Shown here: in pieces, positions 33,677 through 41,690 of the stretch
Layout: each line of letters begins with the position of its first letter
Numbering within the stretch: the first letter of the stretch is position 1
NCBI RefSeq assembly: GCF_000745965.1
Contig: NZ_JQKI01000029.1
Location: forward strand, 1 to 64,000
DNA length: 64,000 nucleotides
Source of the DNA: Edaphobacter aggregans DSM 19364
Lineage (GTDB): Bacteria; Acidobacteriota; Terriglobia; Terriglobales; Acidobacteriaceae
Direction of reading: 5' to 3'
The notes under the pieces: model-generated
Told to the model about the DNA's origin: nothing
The model's database searches: none
The model's input: the letters and a program-made list of their open reading frames with translations, nothing else
Position numbers and translations under genes: made by a program

Positions 33677-36496
33677 TTGAAAATTTTGCGGAAACATCTA
33701 TGCCTTCTTGCTGCCGTCGCTTCGATTACCGTTCAGGGGGCCGCTGCGCAGGGCGCGCACAAGCTGCCCGAGATCAAGTATGAGAAGTACACGCTGCCGA
33801 ACGGGTTGACGGTGATCACCCATGAGGACCACCGGCTTCCTCTGGTCTCCGTTGACCTGTGGTACCACGTGGGACCGCTGAACGAGCGACCGGGACGCAC
33901 CGGGTTTGCGCATCTCTTCGAGCACATGATGTTCGAGGGGTCGGAGCACGTCGGAGAGAAGGCGCATATCAAGTATGTGCAGTCGGCCGGAGCAACGGAC
34001 GTGAACGGCACGACGAACTTCGACCGGACGAACTACTTCGAGACGATGCCGAGCAACCAGCTGGAGCTGGCGCTGTGGCTGGAGAGCGACCGGATGGGCT
34101 TCCTGATGGAGGGGCTGGACCGGGAGAAGCTGGCGAATCAGCGCGACGTGGTTCGCAACGAACGGCGCCAGGGCGAAGGCCAGCCTTACTACATCGCCGA
34201 CGAGGCGGCGTACCACCTGCTCTTTCCGAAGGACCATCCCTACTACGCCCAGGTGATCGGCAGCCACGCGGATATCGAATCGGCGCGGATCGCCGACGTG
34301 CGCGACTTTCATCAGCAGTTCTACACGCCGAACAATGCGTCGATCGCGATCGCCGGTGACTTCGATGCGAAGAGGCTTCGCGAACTGCTGGCGAAGTACT
34401 TTGGGCCGATTCCGGCTGGCCCGAAGGTGGAGCCGGTCACGGTAAAGACGCTGCCGATCACCTCGCAGCGGCGCGCCACGGTGACGGACACGGTGAAGCT
34501 GCCGCAGCTGACGGTCGCGTGGCTGACGCCGGCGGCTTACACGCCGGAGTCCTACAGCGTGCGTGCGGCGCTGCACGCTCTGGGCGGAGCGAAGGCGAGC
34601 CGGCTGGACGAGACGCTCGTCTACAAGTCGCAGAAGGCGCAGAGTGTGAGCTGCTATGTGCAGGCGCAAAAGCTGACGGGCATCGTCGAGTGCACGGTGA
34701 CGGCGAAGCCGGACGTGAAGCTGGAGGAGTTGGAGGCGACGTTCTGGAGCGAGGTGGAGAAGCTCAAAAAGGACGGCCCGACGGCCGAGGAGGTGGAGGC
34801 TTCCAAGGCGCTCGACCTGACGGGGAAGATCGGCGGGCTGCAGCGGCTGGGCGGGTTTGGCGGAGTTGCCGATACGCTGAACAACTACAACCAGTACACG
34901 GGCGATCCGGGATTTCTTCCGAAGGACATGGCGATGATCCAGGGTGTGACCGTGGCCAGCGCGACGGCTGCGGCGGTGAAGTACTTCGGCAAGGACTCGG
35001 CCGTCGTCGTGTATTGCGTACCGGGCAGGAAGGTGCTGGACGACGTTCCGCGCAGCCCCGCCAACACGGATGCCGAGGTGAAGATCTCGAATCCGTATAC
35101 GGCGGAGTTTGAGGCTGCACAGGAGTGGCGTAAGACGAAGCCCGCAGCCGGGCCCGCTCCGGTGATGCACCTGCCTGTGCCTGCACGATTCAAGCTGGAG
35201 AACGGTCTCGACGTTCTGCTGGTCGAGAATCATGCCCTGCCGATTCTGACTGCCGAGCTGGTGTCGCGCGCCGGAAGTGAGAACAGCGAGCCGGGCAAGA
35301 GCGGGTTGGCCACGCTGACTACGGAGATCATGGACGACGGCACGGTTTCGCGCGATCTTTCGAAGCTGGCGAACGACCAGGAGAGGATCGGGACGCGAAT
35401 CAATACGTCGGCGGGGATGGATTCGGCCATCCTCACGATGAGCATGCTCACCGCGCATGCTCCGCAGGGGCTGGACCTGCTGGCCGATGTGGCCGAACAT
35501 CCGGCCTTTCGCGAGGAGGACGTTGACCGCCGACGGAAGCAGCGCCTGGTCCGTATCGCGCAGGAGACCGACAATGTGCAGATTATGGCGCAGCGCGTTG
35601 GACCGAAGCTCGTGTTCGGGGAGCAGCCGTATGGCCTGTCGAGCACGGGCACGAAGGAGAGTATTACCGGCCTGACGAAGGACGATATCGCTGGCTTTTA
35701 TGCGAAGCACTACGGGCCGCAGGACTCGGCGTTGGTGTTGGTGGGCGACGTGACGCGTGCGGAGGCAGAGAAGCTGGCGCGGCAGTACTTCGGCAAGTGG
35801 ACGGGAGATGCCGCGGCCAAGCCGACGATTCCGCCTGTTCCGGCGGCACAGCCGACGCATGTGGTGATCGTGGACAAGCCGGGCGCGCCGCAGACGGCGC
35901 TGTTTGCGTTTGCCCCGGGAGTTCCGGAGAGTACGCCGGACTCGCACATCCTCGACGTGTTGAACTACACGCTGGGAGGAAGCTTCGCGAGCAGGATCAA
36001 CATGAACCTGCGCGAGGTTCATGGGTACACCTACGGAGCTCGGTCGGCCTTTGTGCGCTATCGGGATGGCGGCCAGTTCTTTGCCGGCGGCCTGGTGCGC
36101 ACCGATGTGACCGCCCCTGCGGCCAAGGAGATGATGTCAGAGATCCGCGGCTTTGTGGGCAAGCCTTCGACGGCCGAAGAGCTGGCTGGCGCGAAGGAAG
36201 CCTCCATGCGTTCGTTGCCGGGCAGGTTTGAGACGGCAGCGGCGACGGCGAGCGCGATGGACGGCATCTTTTTGTACAACCGTCCGCTGGATTACTACGC
36301 CAAGCTTCCGGCGAAGTATGATTCGGTAACGGATGCGGATGTCGCTCGCGCGGCAAAGGAGTATCTGCATCCAGACCAGCTGATTGTGGTGACTGCCGGC
36401 GACCGCAGCAAGATTGAGCCGGGGTTGAAGGACGCTGGGCTTGGGCCGGTGGAGGTGCGCGACGTGAGTGGTGCGCTGGTCGGCGAAGAGAAGTAG
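33677..36496 (+). CDS. M16 family zinc peptidase, two-domain (insulinase-like)
   Basis: The 939-residue product has a signal peptide (LCLLAAVASITVQGAAAQG) and two M16 halves. The first has the inverted zinc motif HLFEHMMFEGSEH (HxxEH) and the downstream Glu region NERRQGEGQPYYIADEAAYH; the second (from about residue 500) lacks HxxEH and is the usual inactive half, with GYTYGARSAFVRYRDGGQFF near its end. It would degrade peptides in the periplasm or outside. The start is a TTG at 33677 with GAGGAG seven bases upstream; the earlier in-frame codons overlap the divergent uppS gene. Two hairpins follow the stop. Confidence 0.93.
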   Translation: MKILRKHLCLLAAVASITVQGAAAQGAHKLPEIKYEKYTLPNGLTVITHEDHRLPLVSVDLWYHVGPLNERPGRTGFAHLFEHMMFEGSEHVGEKAHIKYVQSAGATDVNGTTNFDRTNYFETMPSNQLELALWLESDRMGFLMEGLDREKLANQRDVVRNERRQGEGQPYYIADEAAYHLLFPKDHPYYAQVIGSHADIESARIADVRDFHQQFYTPNNASIAIAGDFDAKRLRELLAKYFGPIPAGPKVEPVTVKTLPITSQRRATVTDTVKLPQLTVAWLTPAAYTPESYSVRAALHALGGAKASRLDETLVYKSQKAQSVSCYVQAQKLTGIVECTVTAKPDVKLEELEATFWSEVEKLKKDGPTAEEVEASKALDLTGKIGGLQRLGGFGGVADTLNNYNQYTGDPGFLPKDMAMIQGVTVASATAAAVKYFGKDSAVVVYCVPGRKVLDDVPRSPANTDAEVKISNPYTAEFEAAQEWRKTKPAAGPAPVMHLPVPARFKLENGLDVLLVENHALPILTAELVSRAGSENSEPGKSGLATLTTEIMDDGTVSRDLSKLANDQERIGTRINTSAGMDSAILTMSMLTAHAPQGLDLLADVAEHPAFREEDVDRRRKQRLVRIAQETDNVQIMAQRVGPKLVFGEQPYGLSSTGTKESITGLTKDDIAGFYAKHYGPQDSALVLVGDVTRAEAEKLARQYFGKWTGDAAAKPTIPPVPAAQPTHVVIVDKPGAPQTALFAFAPGVPESTPDSHILDVLNYTLGGSFASRINMNLREVHGYTYGARSAFVRYRDGGQFFAGGLVRTDVTAPAAKEMMSEIRGFVGKPSTAEELAGAKEASMRSLPGRFETAAATASAMDGIFLYNRPLDYYAKLPAKYDSVTDADVARAAKEYLHPDQLIVVTAGDRSKIEPGLKDAGLGPVEVRDVSGALVGEEK

Positions 36497-36508
36497 CTCG
36501 ACTATTCG

Positions 36509-36548
36509 AGAGGGAAGGGGTGCGGCCTCGTGCTGCGCCCTCTTCTTT
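36509..36548 (+). terminator. Terminator after the M16 peptidase
   Basis: A GAGGG/CCCTC outer stem and GGGTGCGGC/GCTGCGCCC inner stem (with two non-Watson-Crick positions) are followed by TTCTTTT, 12 bases past the stop. Confidence 0.6.
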
Positions 36549-36604
36549 TGGGCAGCTGAAGGCGGGGCTCCATCTGCTGTGTTGGCTTTCGTGTGAGGAC
36601 GGAG

Positions 36605-36655
36605 GGTGCCGCACCGTCACGCCGTAAGGCGATCGGGTGCGGCACGGAGGTTTTG
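36605..36655 (+). terminator. Second hairpin with GTTTTG tail
   Basis: GTGCCGCACC (36605-36614) and GGTGCGGCAC (36635-36644) are perfect 10-bp inverted repeats with GGAGGTTTTG after them. It lies between the M16 gene and the end of the convergent Xre gene at 36683, and may terminate read-through from the left. Confidence 0.5.
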
Positions 36656-36682
36656 TTCAGCGGATCCAGACGTCCTGCGCTG

Positions 36683-37216
36683 CTAGGCCGTACGACGACG
36701 GCCAGCTGCGAGCTCGCGAACGTGGTTGAGGAAGATGGAGCGCTGCAGGGCGTCGAGCTGCGAGGTATAGGCGGCGATCTCGGCGAGGAAGGGGTCGGTC
36801 ATCAAGACCGCGGTCTCATCGCGGTGTCGCGTGCTGGGGTCGCGGAGCAGGGTCGAGATATCGACCTGCAGCGCCTTTGCCAGGCGGTCGAGCGAGGAGA
36901 GCGTCGGCATGGCCTTGCCGTTCTCGATCTTCGAGATGTAGGTGCGGGGCACGTTCATGCGCGCCGCCAGCTGCCGCTGGGACAGGTTGCGTACGTGGCG
37001 AAGATCACGAACCGCCGTGGCGACCTGGAGGCCGTCGGAGGAGGTTGTGGTCGGGGGGACGATGGACAGCGGTGCCGGTGTCGGTTCGGGTTCTTCGACC
37101 TCTAGCGATTTGTGGCAGCGGCGGCACAGGGAATTTGCTGTGCGGAACTGCACCAAACTGCAGTGGTCGCAGCGTAGAACCTCACGCTGTTCGACGGGTG
37201 CCATCATGGTTGCCAT
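36683..37216 (-). CDS. Xre family regulator with N-terminal zinc ribbon
   Basis: The 177-residue product begins with a four-cysteine cluster, CDHCSLVQFRTANSLCRRC, which looks like a zinc ribbon. A linker rich in Pro and Ser follows, then a helix-turn-helix of the Xre/Cro type: VRNLSQRQLAARMNVPRTYI, ISKIENGKAMPTLSSLDRLA. The C-terminal 60 residues are helical. The ATG at 37216 (or 37207) is preferred to the frame start at 37279. Upstream, overlapping short inverted sequences (GTGCC-N6-GGCAC, CCTAG-N7-CTAGG) near 37285-37310 could be operator sites. Confidence 0.8.
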   Translation of the reverse strand: MATMMAPVEQREVLRCDHCSLVQFRTANSLCRRCHKSLEVEEPEPTPAPLSIVPPTTTSSDGLQVATAVRDLRHVRNLSQRQLAARMNVPRTYISKIENGKAMPTLSSLDRLAKALQVDISTLLRDPSTRHRDETAVLMTDPFLAEIAAYTSQLDALQRSIFLNHVRELAAGRRRTA

Positions 37217-37396
37217 AAGTTGTCTTGACGCGGACGGGCCCAGAGCAAGGACCGCATCACATGTCCGATAACGGATCACTGTGATGTGCCTAGAGTGGCA
37301 CTAGGGTTACTTCTGAGTCAAGAGGAAAACCGCAAATTCTTAGTAGAATGCCGAAAAAACCGGGAAAGGAACCAAAGTAGTAACTTGATTGGAAGC

Positions 37397-37421
37397 AGGG
37401 AGTAGGGTTTAGGGAGTAGGG
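37397..37421. repeat. Two AGGGAGTAGGG copies
   Basis: AGGGAGTAGGG occurs at 37397-37407 and 37411-37421, separated by TTT. The purine-rich spacer leads into the HD gene; similar telomere-like G-rich stretches occur in other acidobacterial spacers (recollection, not checked). Confidence 0.45.
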
Positions 37422-37440
37422 AAGAGAGGGCAGAGAGAAG

Positions 37441-38064
37441 ATGGTTGATGGGTTTGGACGGGCTGCGGCGTTGGCGTTGTTGGAAGAGTGGACGGCGAGC
37501 GATTCGCTGCGCAAGCACGGGATGGCGGTGTCGATCTGCACGGAGGCGTACGGACGGCGTGAGGCCGAGCGGTTTGGCTTGAGCGGAGCCGAGGCCGAGG
37601 CGTTTGCAGAGCCGTATGCCTGCGCGGGTTTGCTGCACGACATGGACTATGAGCGGTATCCGTCGCTCGAGGAGCACCCGTTTATCGGGGTCGGACATCT
37701 GCGCGAGCTGGGCTGGCCGGAGCCAGTGCTGCACGCGATCCTGGCGCATGCGGACTACTCGGGCACGGCGAGGGAGTCGCACCTCGACAAGGCGCTGTTT
37801 GCCTGCGACGAGCTGGCAGGCTTTCTGACGGCATGTGCACTGGTGAAGCCGACGAAGTCGATTCACGACGTCGAGGTGGCGGGCGTGAAGAAGAAGATGA
37901 AGGACAAGGCGTTTGCGCGAGCGGTAAAGCGCGAGGACATCATTGGCGGGGCGGAGTTGTTGGGGATTCCGCTGGAGGAGCACCTGGGGAATTGTCTGAA
38001 GGCGATGCAGGAGTGGGCAGGGGAGTTGGGGCTGGATGGTGTCGTTATCCAGCAAGCAGACTAG
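37441..38064 (+). CDS. HD domain protein (metal-dependent phosphohydrolase-like)
   Basis: The 207-residue product has a compact HD domain: RKHGMAVSICTEAYG, the HD pair in GLLHDMDYERYP, EEHPFIGVGHLR and ILAHADYSG. HD proteins hydrolyse phosphate esters such as (p)ppGpp or dNTPs; the group of short HD proteins with this HDMDYE pattern is uncharacterised to my knowledge. The stop overlaps the convergent nicotinamidase gene by 20 bases. Confidence 0.8.
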   Translation: MVDGFGRAAALALLEEWTASDSLRKHGMAVSICTEAYGRREAERFGLSGAEAEAFAEPYACAGLLHDMDYERYPSLEEHPFIGVGHLRELGWPEPVLHAILAHADYSGTARESHLDKALFACDELAGFLTACALVKPTKSIHDVEVAGVKKKMKDKAFARAVKREDIIGGAELLGIPLEEHLGNCLKAMQEWAGELGLDGVVIQQAD

Positions 38065-38683
38065 AGGAAAGCACGTGCCGGACGGCCTTCTCTGCAAGCG
38101 CCATCTTTGTGTCCTCGAACGAGCCGGGTAGGCCGACCGCTCGCGTGGCATCCTCGATCACCGAGCATTCAAATCCTGCCACGGTGCCGTCGATGGCGGA
38201 ATAGCGGACGCAGAAGTCGTACGCCAGTCCGCAGAGGAACAGGCGCTTCAGGCCGCGTTCGCGGAGATAGCTGGCGAGGCCGGTCGGAGTCGTGTGGTCG
38301 TCTTCGAGGAAGGCGGAGTAGCTGTCGATCTCGCGGCGGAAGCCTTTGCGCAGGATGAGGGCTGCGTGAGGGATGTGGATGCCGGGCTGGAAGTCCGCTC
38401 CCGGCGTGCCCTGGACGCAGTGATCGGGCCAGAGGGTCTGGGTGCCGTAGGCGACTTCGATGGTCGCGAAGGGCTGCGTGCCGGGGTGCGAGGAGGCGAA
38501 GGAGATGTGGCCGCGCGGGTGCCAGTCCTGGGTGAGGATGACGTGCTCGAAGCGCTGCGCGAGCCGGTTGACGAGCGGGACGATCTGGTCGCCCTCCGGG
38601 ACGGCGAGCGCGCCGCCGGGGCAGAAGTCGTTCTGGAGGTCGATGACGAGGAGGGCGTCGGTGGGGGCAGGATTGATGGTCAT
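38045..38683 (-). CDS. pncA: Nicotinamidase
   Basis: PncA hydrolyses nicotinamide to nicotinic acid for NAD recycling. The 212-residue product shows the catalytic triad: Asp in VIDLQNDFCPGGALAV, Lys in LRKGF and the nucleophile Cys in GLAYDFCVRYSAIDG. The metal site is TQDWHPRGHISFAS with its histidines. The ATG at 38683 is chosen because the catalytic Asp motif then starts at the usual distance; it overlaps the stop of the upstream DUF3592 gene as ATGA, which suggests translational coupling. Confidence 0.93.
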   Translation of the reverse strand: MTINPAPTDALLVIDLQNDFCPGGALAVPEGDQIVPLVNRLAQRFEHVILTQDWHPRGHISFASSHPGTQPFATIEVAYGTQTLWPDHCVQGTPGADFQPGIHIPHAALILRKGFRREIDSYSAFLEDDHTTPTGLASYLRERGLKRLFLCGLAYDFCVRYSAIDGTVAGFECSVIEDATRAVGLPGSFEDTKMALAEKAVRHVLSSSLLAG

Positions 38684-39030
38684 GATTTGAAGAGCTTGTC
38701 GAGATAGATCAAGCCCGCAACCAACGCAGCTGCCAGAGTCCAGGTGATAATGCGAAACCACCATGGCCCTTGAAAATCTGATCCGGTATTGCGCGAGGGA
38801 TTTCGAGGGTCGTAAGAGATCTCGAAACGATGGCCTTGGCTTACGGGCGTGCCTCTTCTCATCTTTCCCGAATATTTTGTCTTATCGACCTGATATTCGA
38901 AGGTAGCCACATATTCGGAAGTAGGCAGATCACCTGTGTAGGACTCTCTCCCGCTGGAAATGAAAGAGCTGAAGGAACGTCTGCAGGAAGTGATCGTTGC
39001 GTGTGTCACCTTCCAATCGTCTGGGTTCAT
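38680..39030 (-). CDS. DUF3592-like membrane protein
   Basis: The 116-residue product has an N-terminal soluble beta-rich part (FEYQVDKTKYSGK and QGHRFEISYDPRNPS) and a C-terminal hydrophobic segment (WWFRIITWTLAAALVAGLIYL). The arrangement fits the DUF3592 group. Function unknown. Codon composition is more AT-rich than the neighbouring genes. It shares four bases with pncA and ends where pncA begins. Confidence 0.65.
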   Translation of the reverse strand: MNPDDWKVTHATITSCRRSFSSFISSGRESYTGDLPTSEYVATFEYQVDKTKYSGKMRRGTPVSQGHRFEISYDPRNPSRNTGSDFQGPWWFRIITWTLAAALVAGLIYLDKLFKS

Positions 39031-39078
39031 TATTTTAATGTGTGAAGCGCGGGATGACAGTTGGAATCTGCATCGAAC

Positions 39079-39555
39079 TCATTTCTTGGTGGGGTCGGTC
39101 GTGTTCTGAATAGTAATTATTCTAATTTCACTTTGTTTGCAGGCAGAATCCCTGCAGATGCCGGCGAGCCAGACCTCGCCTGAGCCGAACATGGCTCCCT
39201 GGTAGTTGACGAAGAGCTGCTCGTACTTTTGATCTTTGACCACCTTGGCGATGTGCGGCGTGATGATCTTGTCGTAGCTGGCGGCGAAGGCCTCTGGGGT
39301 GCGGACGCGCATGGCTTTGTTGGTGTGAGGATTGATTGTGATGGGGTAGCTGACCATCGCGGCGATGGCGGCAGCATCGTGCCGGGCGACGGCCTGCTGG
39401 AGATGAGTAAACGCCTCGTGGAACTTCACCGGGTCGCCGAGGTTGGTCTCGATGGCCTTGTCGACGTCTGCCCGGCTCTGTGCGAGCGCAGCGGTTGCAA
39501 GGAGGAGTGCGAGGACGGGTGCGGCCAGCCTGCCGAGACGCGGGTGAATCCTCAT
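39079..39555 (-). CDS. Exported protein of unknown function
   Basis: The 158-residue product has a signal peptide (LAAPVLALLLATAALAQ) and a helical region HLQQAVARHDAAAIAAMVSY, followed by a folded domain with two cysteines near its end (AGICRDSACKQSE). The ATG at 39555 has GGAGGAAG in front. Its pattern, a short exported helical/beta protein, recalls SnoaL- or DUF4440-type proteins but is not decisive. It stands alone, divergent from the carboxyltransferase operon. Confidence 0.55.
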   Translation of the reverse strand: MRIHPRLGRLAAPVLALLLATAALAQSRADVDKAIETNLGDPVKFHEAFTHLQQAVARHDAAAIAAMVSYPITINPHTNKAMRVRTPEAFAASYDKIITPHIAKVVKDQKYEQLFVNYQGAMFGSGEVWLAGICRDSACKQSEIRIITIQNTTDPTKK

Positions 39556-39663
39556 TCTTCCTCCACGGATAGGGTACACGGTCGACTTTTGCAGCCTTCG
39601 AAATATGCTGAAGCGCGGGGTGCGACTAAGATGCTATGCTGACGGGTCTTTGTGGATGGTGCG

Positions 39664-41376
39664 ATGGTAGAGGATGTGAAATCGGAAGCGAGTCTGGAGT
39701 CTAAGCTGGATGTGAAAGCGGCGCGGTTCGCGGCGAACCGTGCGGCGTTGATGGCTCTGCTCGGCGAGATGCGCGAGCAGGAGGCGGCGATCCGGCAGGG
39801 CGGAGGCGCGAAGGCCGCAGAGGCGCAGCGGGCGAAGGGTCGTCTGACGGCGCGCGAGCGGCTGGCGCTGTTGCTGGACGAAGGCACCGATCTGATGGAG
39901 CTGGGGCTTTGGGCCGCGCACGGGATGTATGAGGAGTTCGGCGGCGCTCCGGGGGCCGGGGTGGTGACCGGGCTGGGTCGCGTGAGTGGGCGCCTGTGCA
40001 TGATCGTCGCGAACGACGCGACCGTGAAGGCCGGGGCGTTCTTCCCGATGACGGCAAAGAAAGTGCTGCGCGCGCAGACGATTGCGCTGGAGAATCGCAT
40101 CCCGACGCTCTACCTCGTCGACTCGGCCGGTGTCTTTCTGCCGTTGCAGGAGGATGTGTTTCCTGACCAGGATGACTTTGGCCGCGTCTTCCGCAACAAC
40201 GCCGTGATGAGCTCGCTTGGCGTACCGCAGATTACGGCGATCATGGGGATGTGCGTCGCCGGTGGGGCGTATCTGCCGGTGATGACCGATACCGTGCTGA
40301 TGACCGAGGGGTCGGGGCTGTTTCTTGCGGGACCTTCGCTGGTGCAGGCGGCGATCGGGCAGAAGACCGGTGCCGAGGAGCTGGGCGGCGCGACGATGCA
40401 CTCGGAGATCTCGGGGACCGTTGACTTCAAGGAGCCGAACGACCATCTCTGCATCGCGCGGCTGCGGTCGCTGGTGAGCAAGATTGGCGAGCGCCCGGGG
40501 GCGCCGTTCAGCGTGGTGCCGTACAACGCTGCGAAGGATGGGCCGAGGTATGCGGCGGAGGATTTGTATGGGCTCATCGATCCCGATCCGGCGAAGGCGC
40601 CGACCAACGTCTACGACATGCATGAGGTGATCGCGCGTATTGTGGATCGCTCGGAGTTTGACGAGTACAAGGCGGACTTTGGCCGCACGGTGCTGTGCGG
40701 GTATGCGCGCATCGGCGGGCGCGCCGTGGGGATCGTCGCTAACCAGAAGGTGCACCAGCAGCAGATCGCGCTCGACGGCAGCCGGCGCACGGAGTTCGGC
40801 GGGGTCATCTATACGGAGAGCGCGCAGAAGGCGGCGCGGTTCATCATGGACTGCAATCAGAACCTTGTGCCCCTGATCTTTCTGCACGACGTGAACGGCT
40901 TTATGGTGGGGAAGGACGCGGAGTGGAGTGGCATTATCCGCGCCGGGGCAAAGATGGTCTCGGCGGTGAGCACGAGCGTGGTGCCGAAGATTACGGTCAT
41001 TATCGGCGGAACCTTTGGGGCAGGGCATTACGCGATGTGCGGCAAGGCGTACGATCCGCGCTTCATCTTTGCGTGGCCCACGGCGAGGTATGCGGTGATG
41101 AGCGGGGCTTCGGCGGCGAACACGCTGGTCGAGGTGCGGGTGAAGCAGATGGAGCGCGGCGGCAAGCATCTCTCGGACCCAGAGAAGAAGGCGATTTACG
41201 AGGAGATCAAGGCGACATATGATTCGCAGGCAGATCCCCGGTACGGCGCAGCAAGGATGTGGCTGGATGGAATCATTGATCCGGCGAAGACGCGCGAGGT
41301 GCTGATGACGGCGCTCGAAGCGTGTGCGCTGAATCCGGATGTGGCGAAGTTCAATCCGGGGGTTTTGCAGACGTGA
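39664..41376 (+). CDS. Acyl-CoA carboxylase carboxyltransferase subunit (methylcrotonyl-CoA type)
   Basis: The 570-residue product transfers CO2 from biotin to an acyl-CoA. It has GRLTARERLALLLDEGTDLM in the first carboxyltransferase half and the acyl-binding loop CVAGGAYLPVMTD, plus the second-half motif GGTFGAGHYAMCGKAYDPRF. The loop sequence resembles methylcrotonyl-CoA and geranyl-CoA carboxylases more than propionyl-CoA carboxylase. HMG-CoA lyase and an enoyl-CoA hydratase follow, which supports leucine degradation. No biotin carboxylase or biotin carrier subunit is in the window. The ATG at 39664 is preferred to the GTG at 39652. Confidence 0.9.
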   Translation: MVEDVKSEASLESKLDVKAARFAANRAALMALLGEMREQEAAIRQGGGAKAAEAQRAKGRLTARERLALLLDEGTDLMELGLWAAHGMYEEFGGAPGAGVVTGLGRVSGRLCMIVANDATVKAGAFFPMTAKKVLRAQTIALENRIPTLYLVDSAGVFLPLQEDVFPDQDDFGRVFRNNAVMSSLGVPQITAIMGMCVAGGAYLPVMTDTVLMTEGSGLFLAGPSLVQAAIGQKTGAEELGGATMHSEISGTVDFKEPNDHLCIARLRSLVSKIGERPGAPFSVVPYNAAKDGPRYAAEDLYGLIDPDPAKAPTNVYDMHEVIARIVDRSEFDEYKADFGRTVLCGYARIGGRAVGIVANQKVHQQQIALDGSRRTEFGGVIYTESAQKAARFIMDCNQNLVPLIFLHDVNGFMVGKDAEWSGIIRAGAKMVSAVSTSVVPKITVIIGGTFGAGHYAMCGKAYDPRFIFAWPTARYAVMSGASAANTLVEVRVKQMERGGKHLSDPEKKAIYEEIKATYDSQADPRYGAARMWLDGIIDPAKTREVLMTALEACALNPDVAKFNPGVLQT

Positions 41377-41690
41377 TCTGGAAACGAACAATCGTGCTTT
41401 TTTTTCTTGCAATCGCAGCCAGCCTACTTTTGGCTATCCAGATTTACGAATCTCGTCCCTGCCGGTCGTTGCACAAGAGTGAAATTCGTAGCAGCATACA
41501 CAATGTTTCGTTTCAAGAGGCACAGGTTGGCTTTGACCCGTGTTATATCGATTCAGAGCCTGGTGTCTGGCCAAAGGTGCTCGTGCTTAGTTCGTTTCTT
41601 CTCTGGGTTGCATTCTTTGCTTCATTTGTACAGGATGTGTTTTTGTATGTGAGGGGGCGTCGCAGAGGCATGATTACTGGGGAGTTTTAA
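41373..41690 (+). CDS. Small two-span membrane protein inserted in the leucine-degradation operon
   Basis: The 105-residue product starts with a GTG whose bases overlap the upstream TGA (GTGA at 41373-41376) and ends immediately before the GTG of HMG-CoA lyase (41691). It has an N-terminal span (IVLFFLAIAASLLLAIQIY), a soluble loop with two Cys, and a second span (VLVLSSFLLWVAFFASFVQDVFLYV). Nothing resembles a carboxylase or lyase. It is more AT-rich than its neighbours. No family is recognised. Confidence 0.6.
   Translation: MIWKRTIVLFFLAIAASLLLAIQIYESRPCRSLHKSEIRSSIHNVSFQEAQVGFDPCYIDSEPGVWPKVLVLSSFLLWVAFFASFVQDVFLYVRGRRRGMITGEF

Noticed and set aside
33698-36022. A 774-codon open frame on the minus strand inside the M16 peptidase gene
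   Set aside because: It is the reverse complement of a GC-rich gene, has no family motifs and a low-complexity Arg/Leu/His composition, so it is a shadow frame.
39634-41412. A 592-codon minus-strand open frame opposite the carboxyltransferase gene
   Set aside because: The plus-strand frame has clear catalytic motifs; the antisense product is Arg/His-rich with no recognisable domain.
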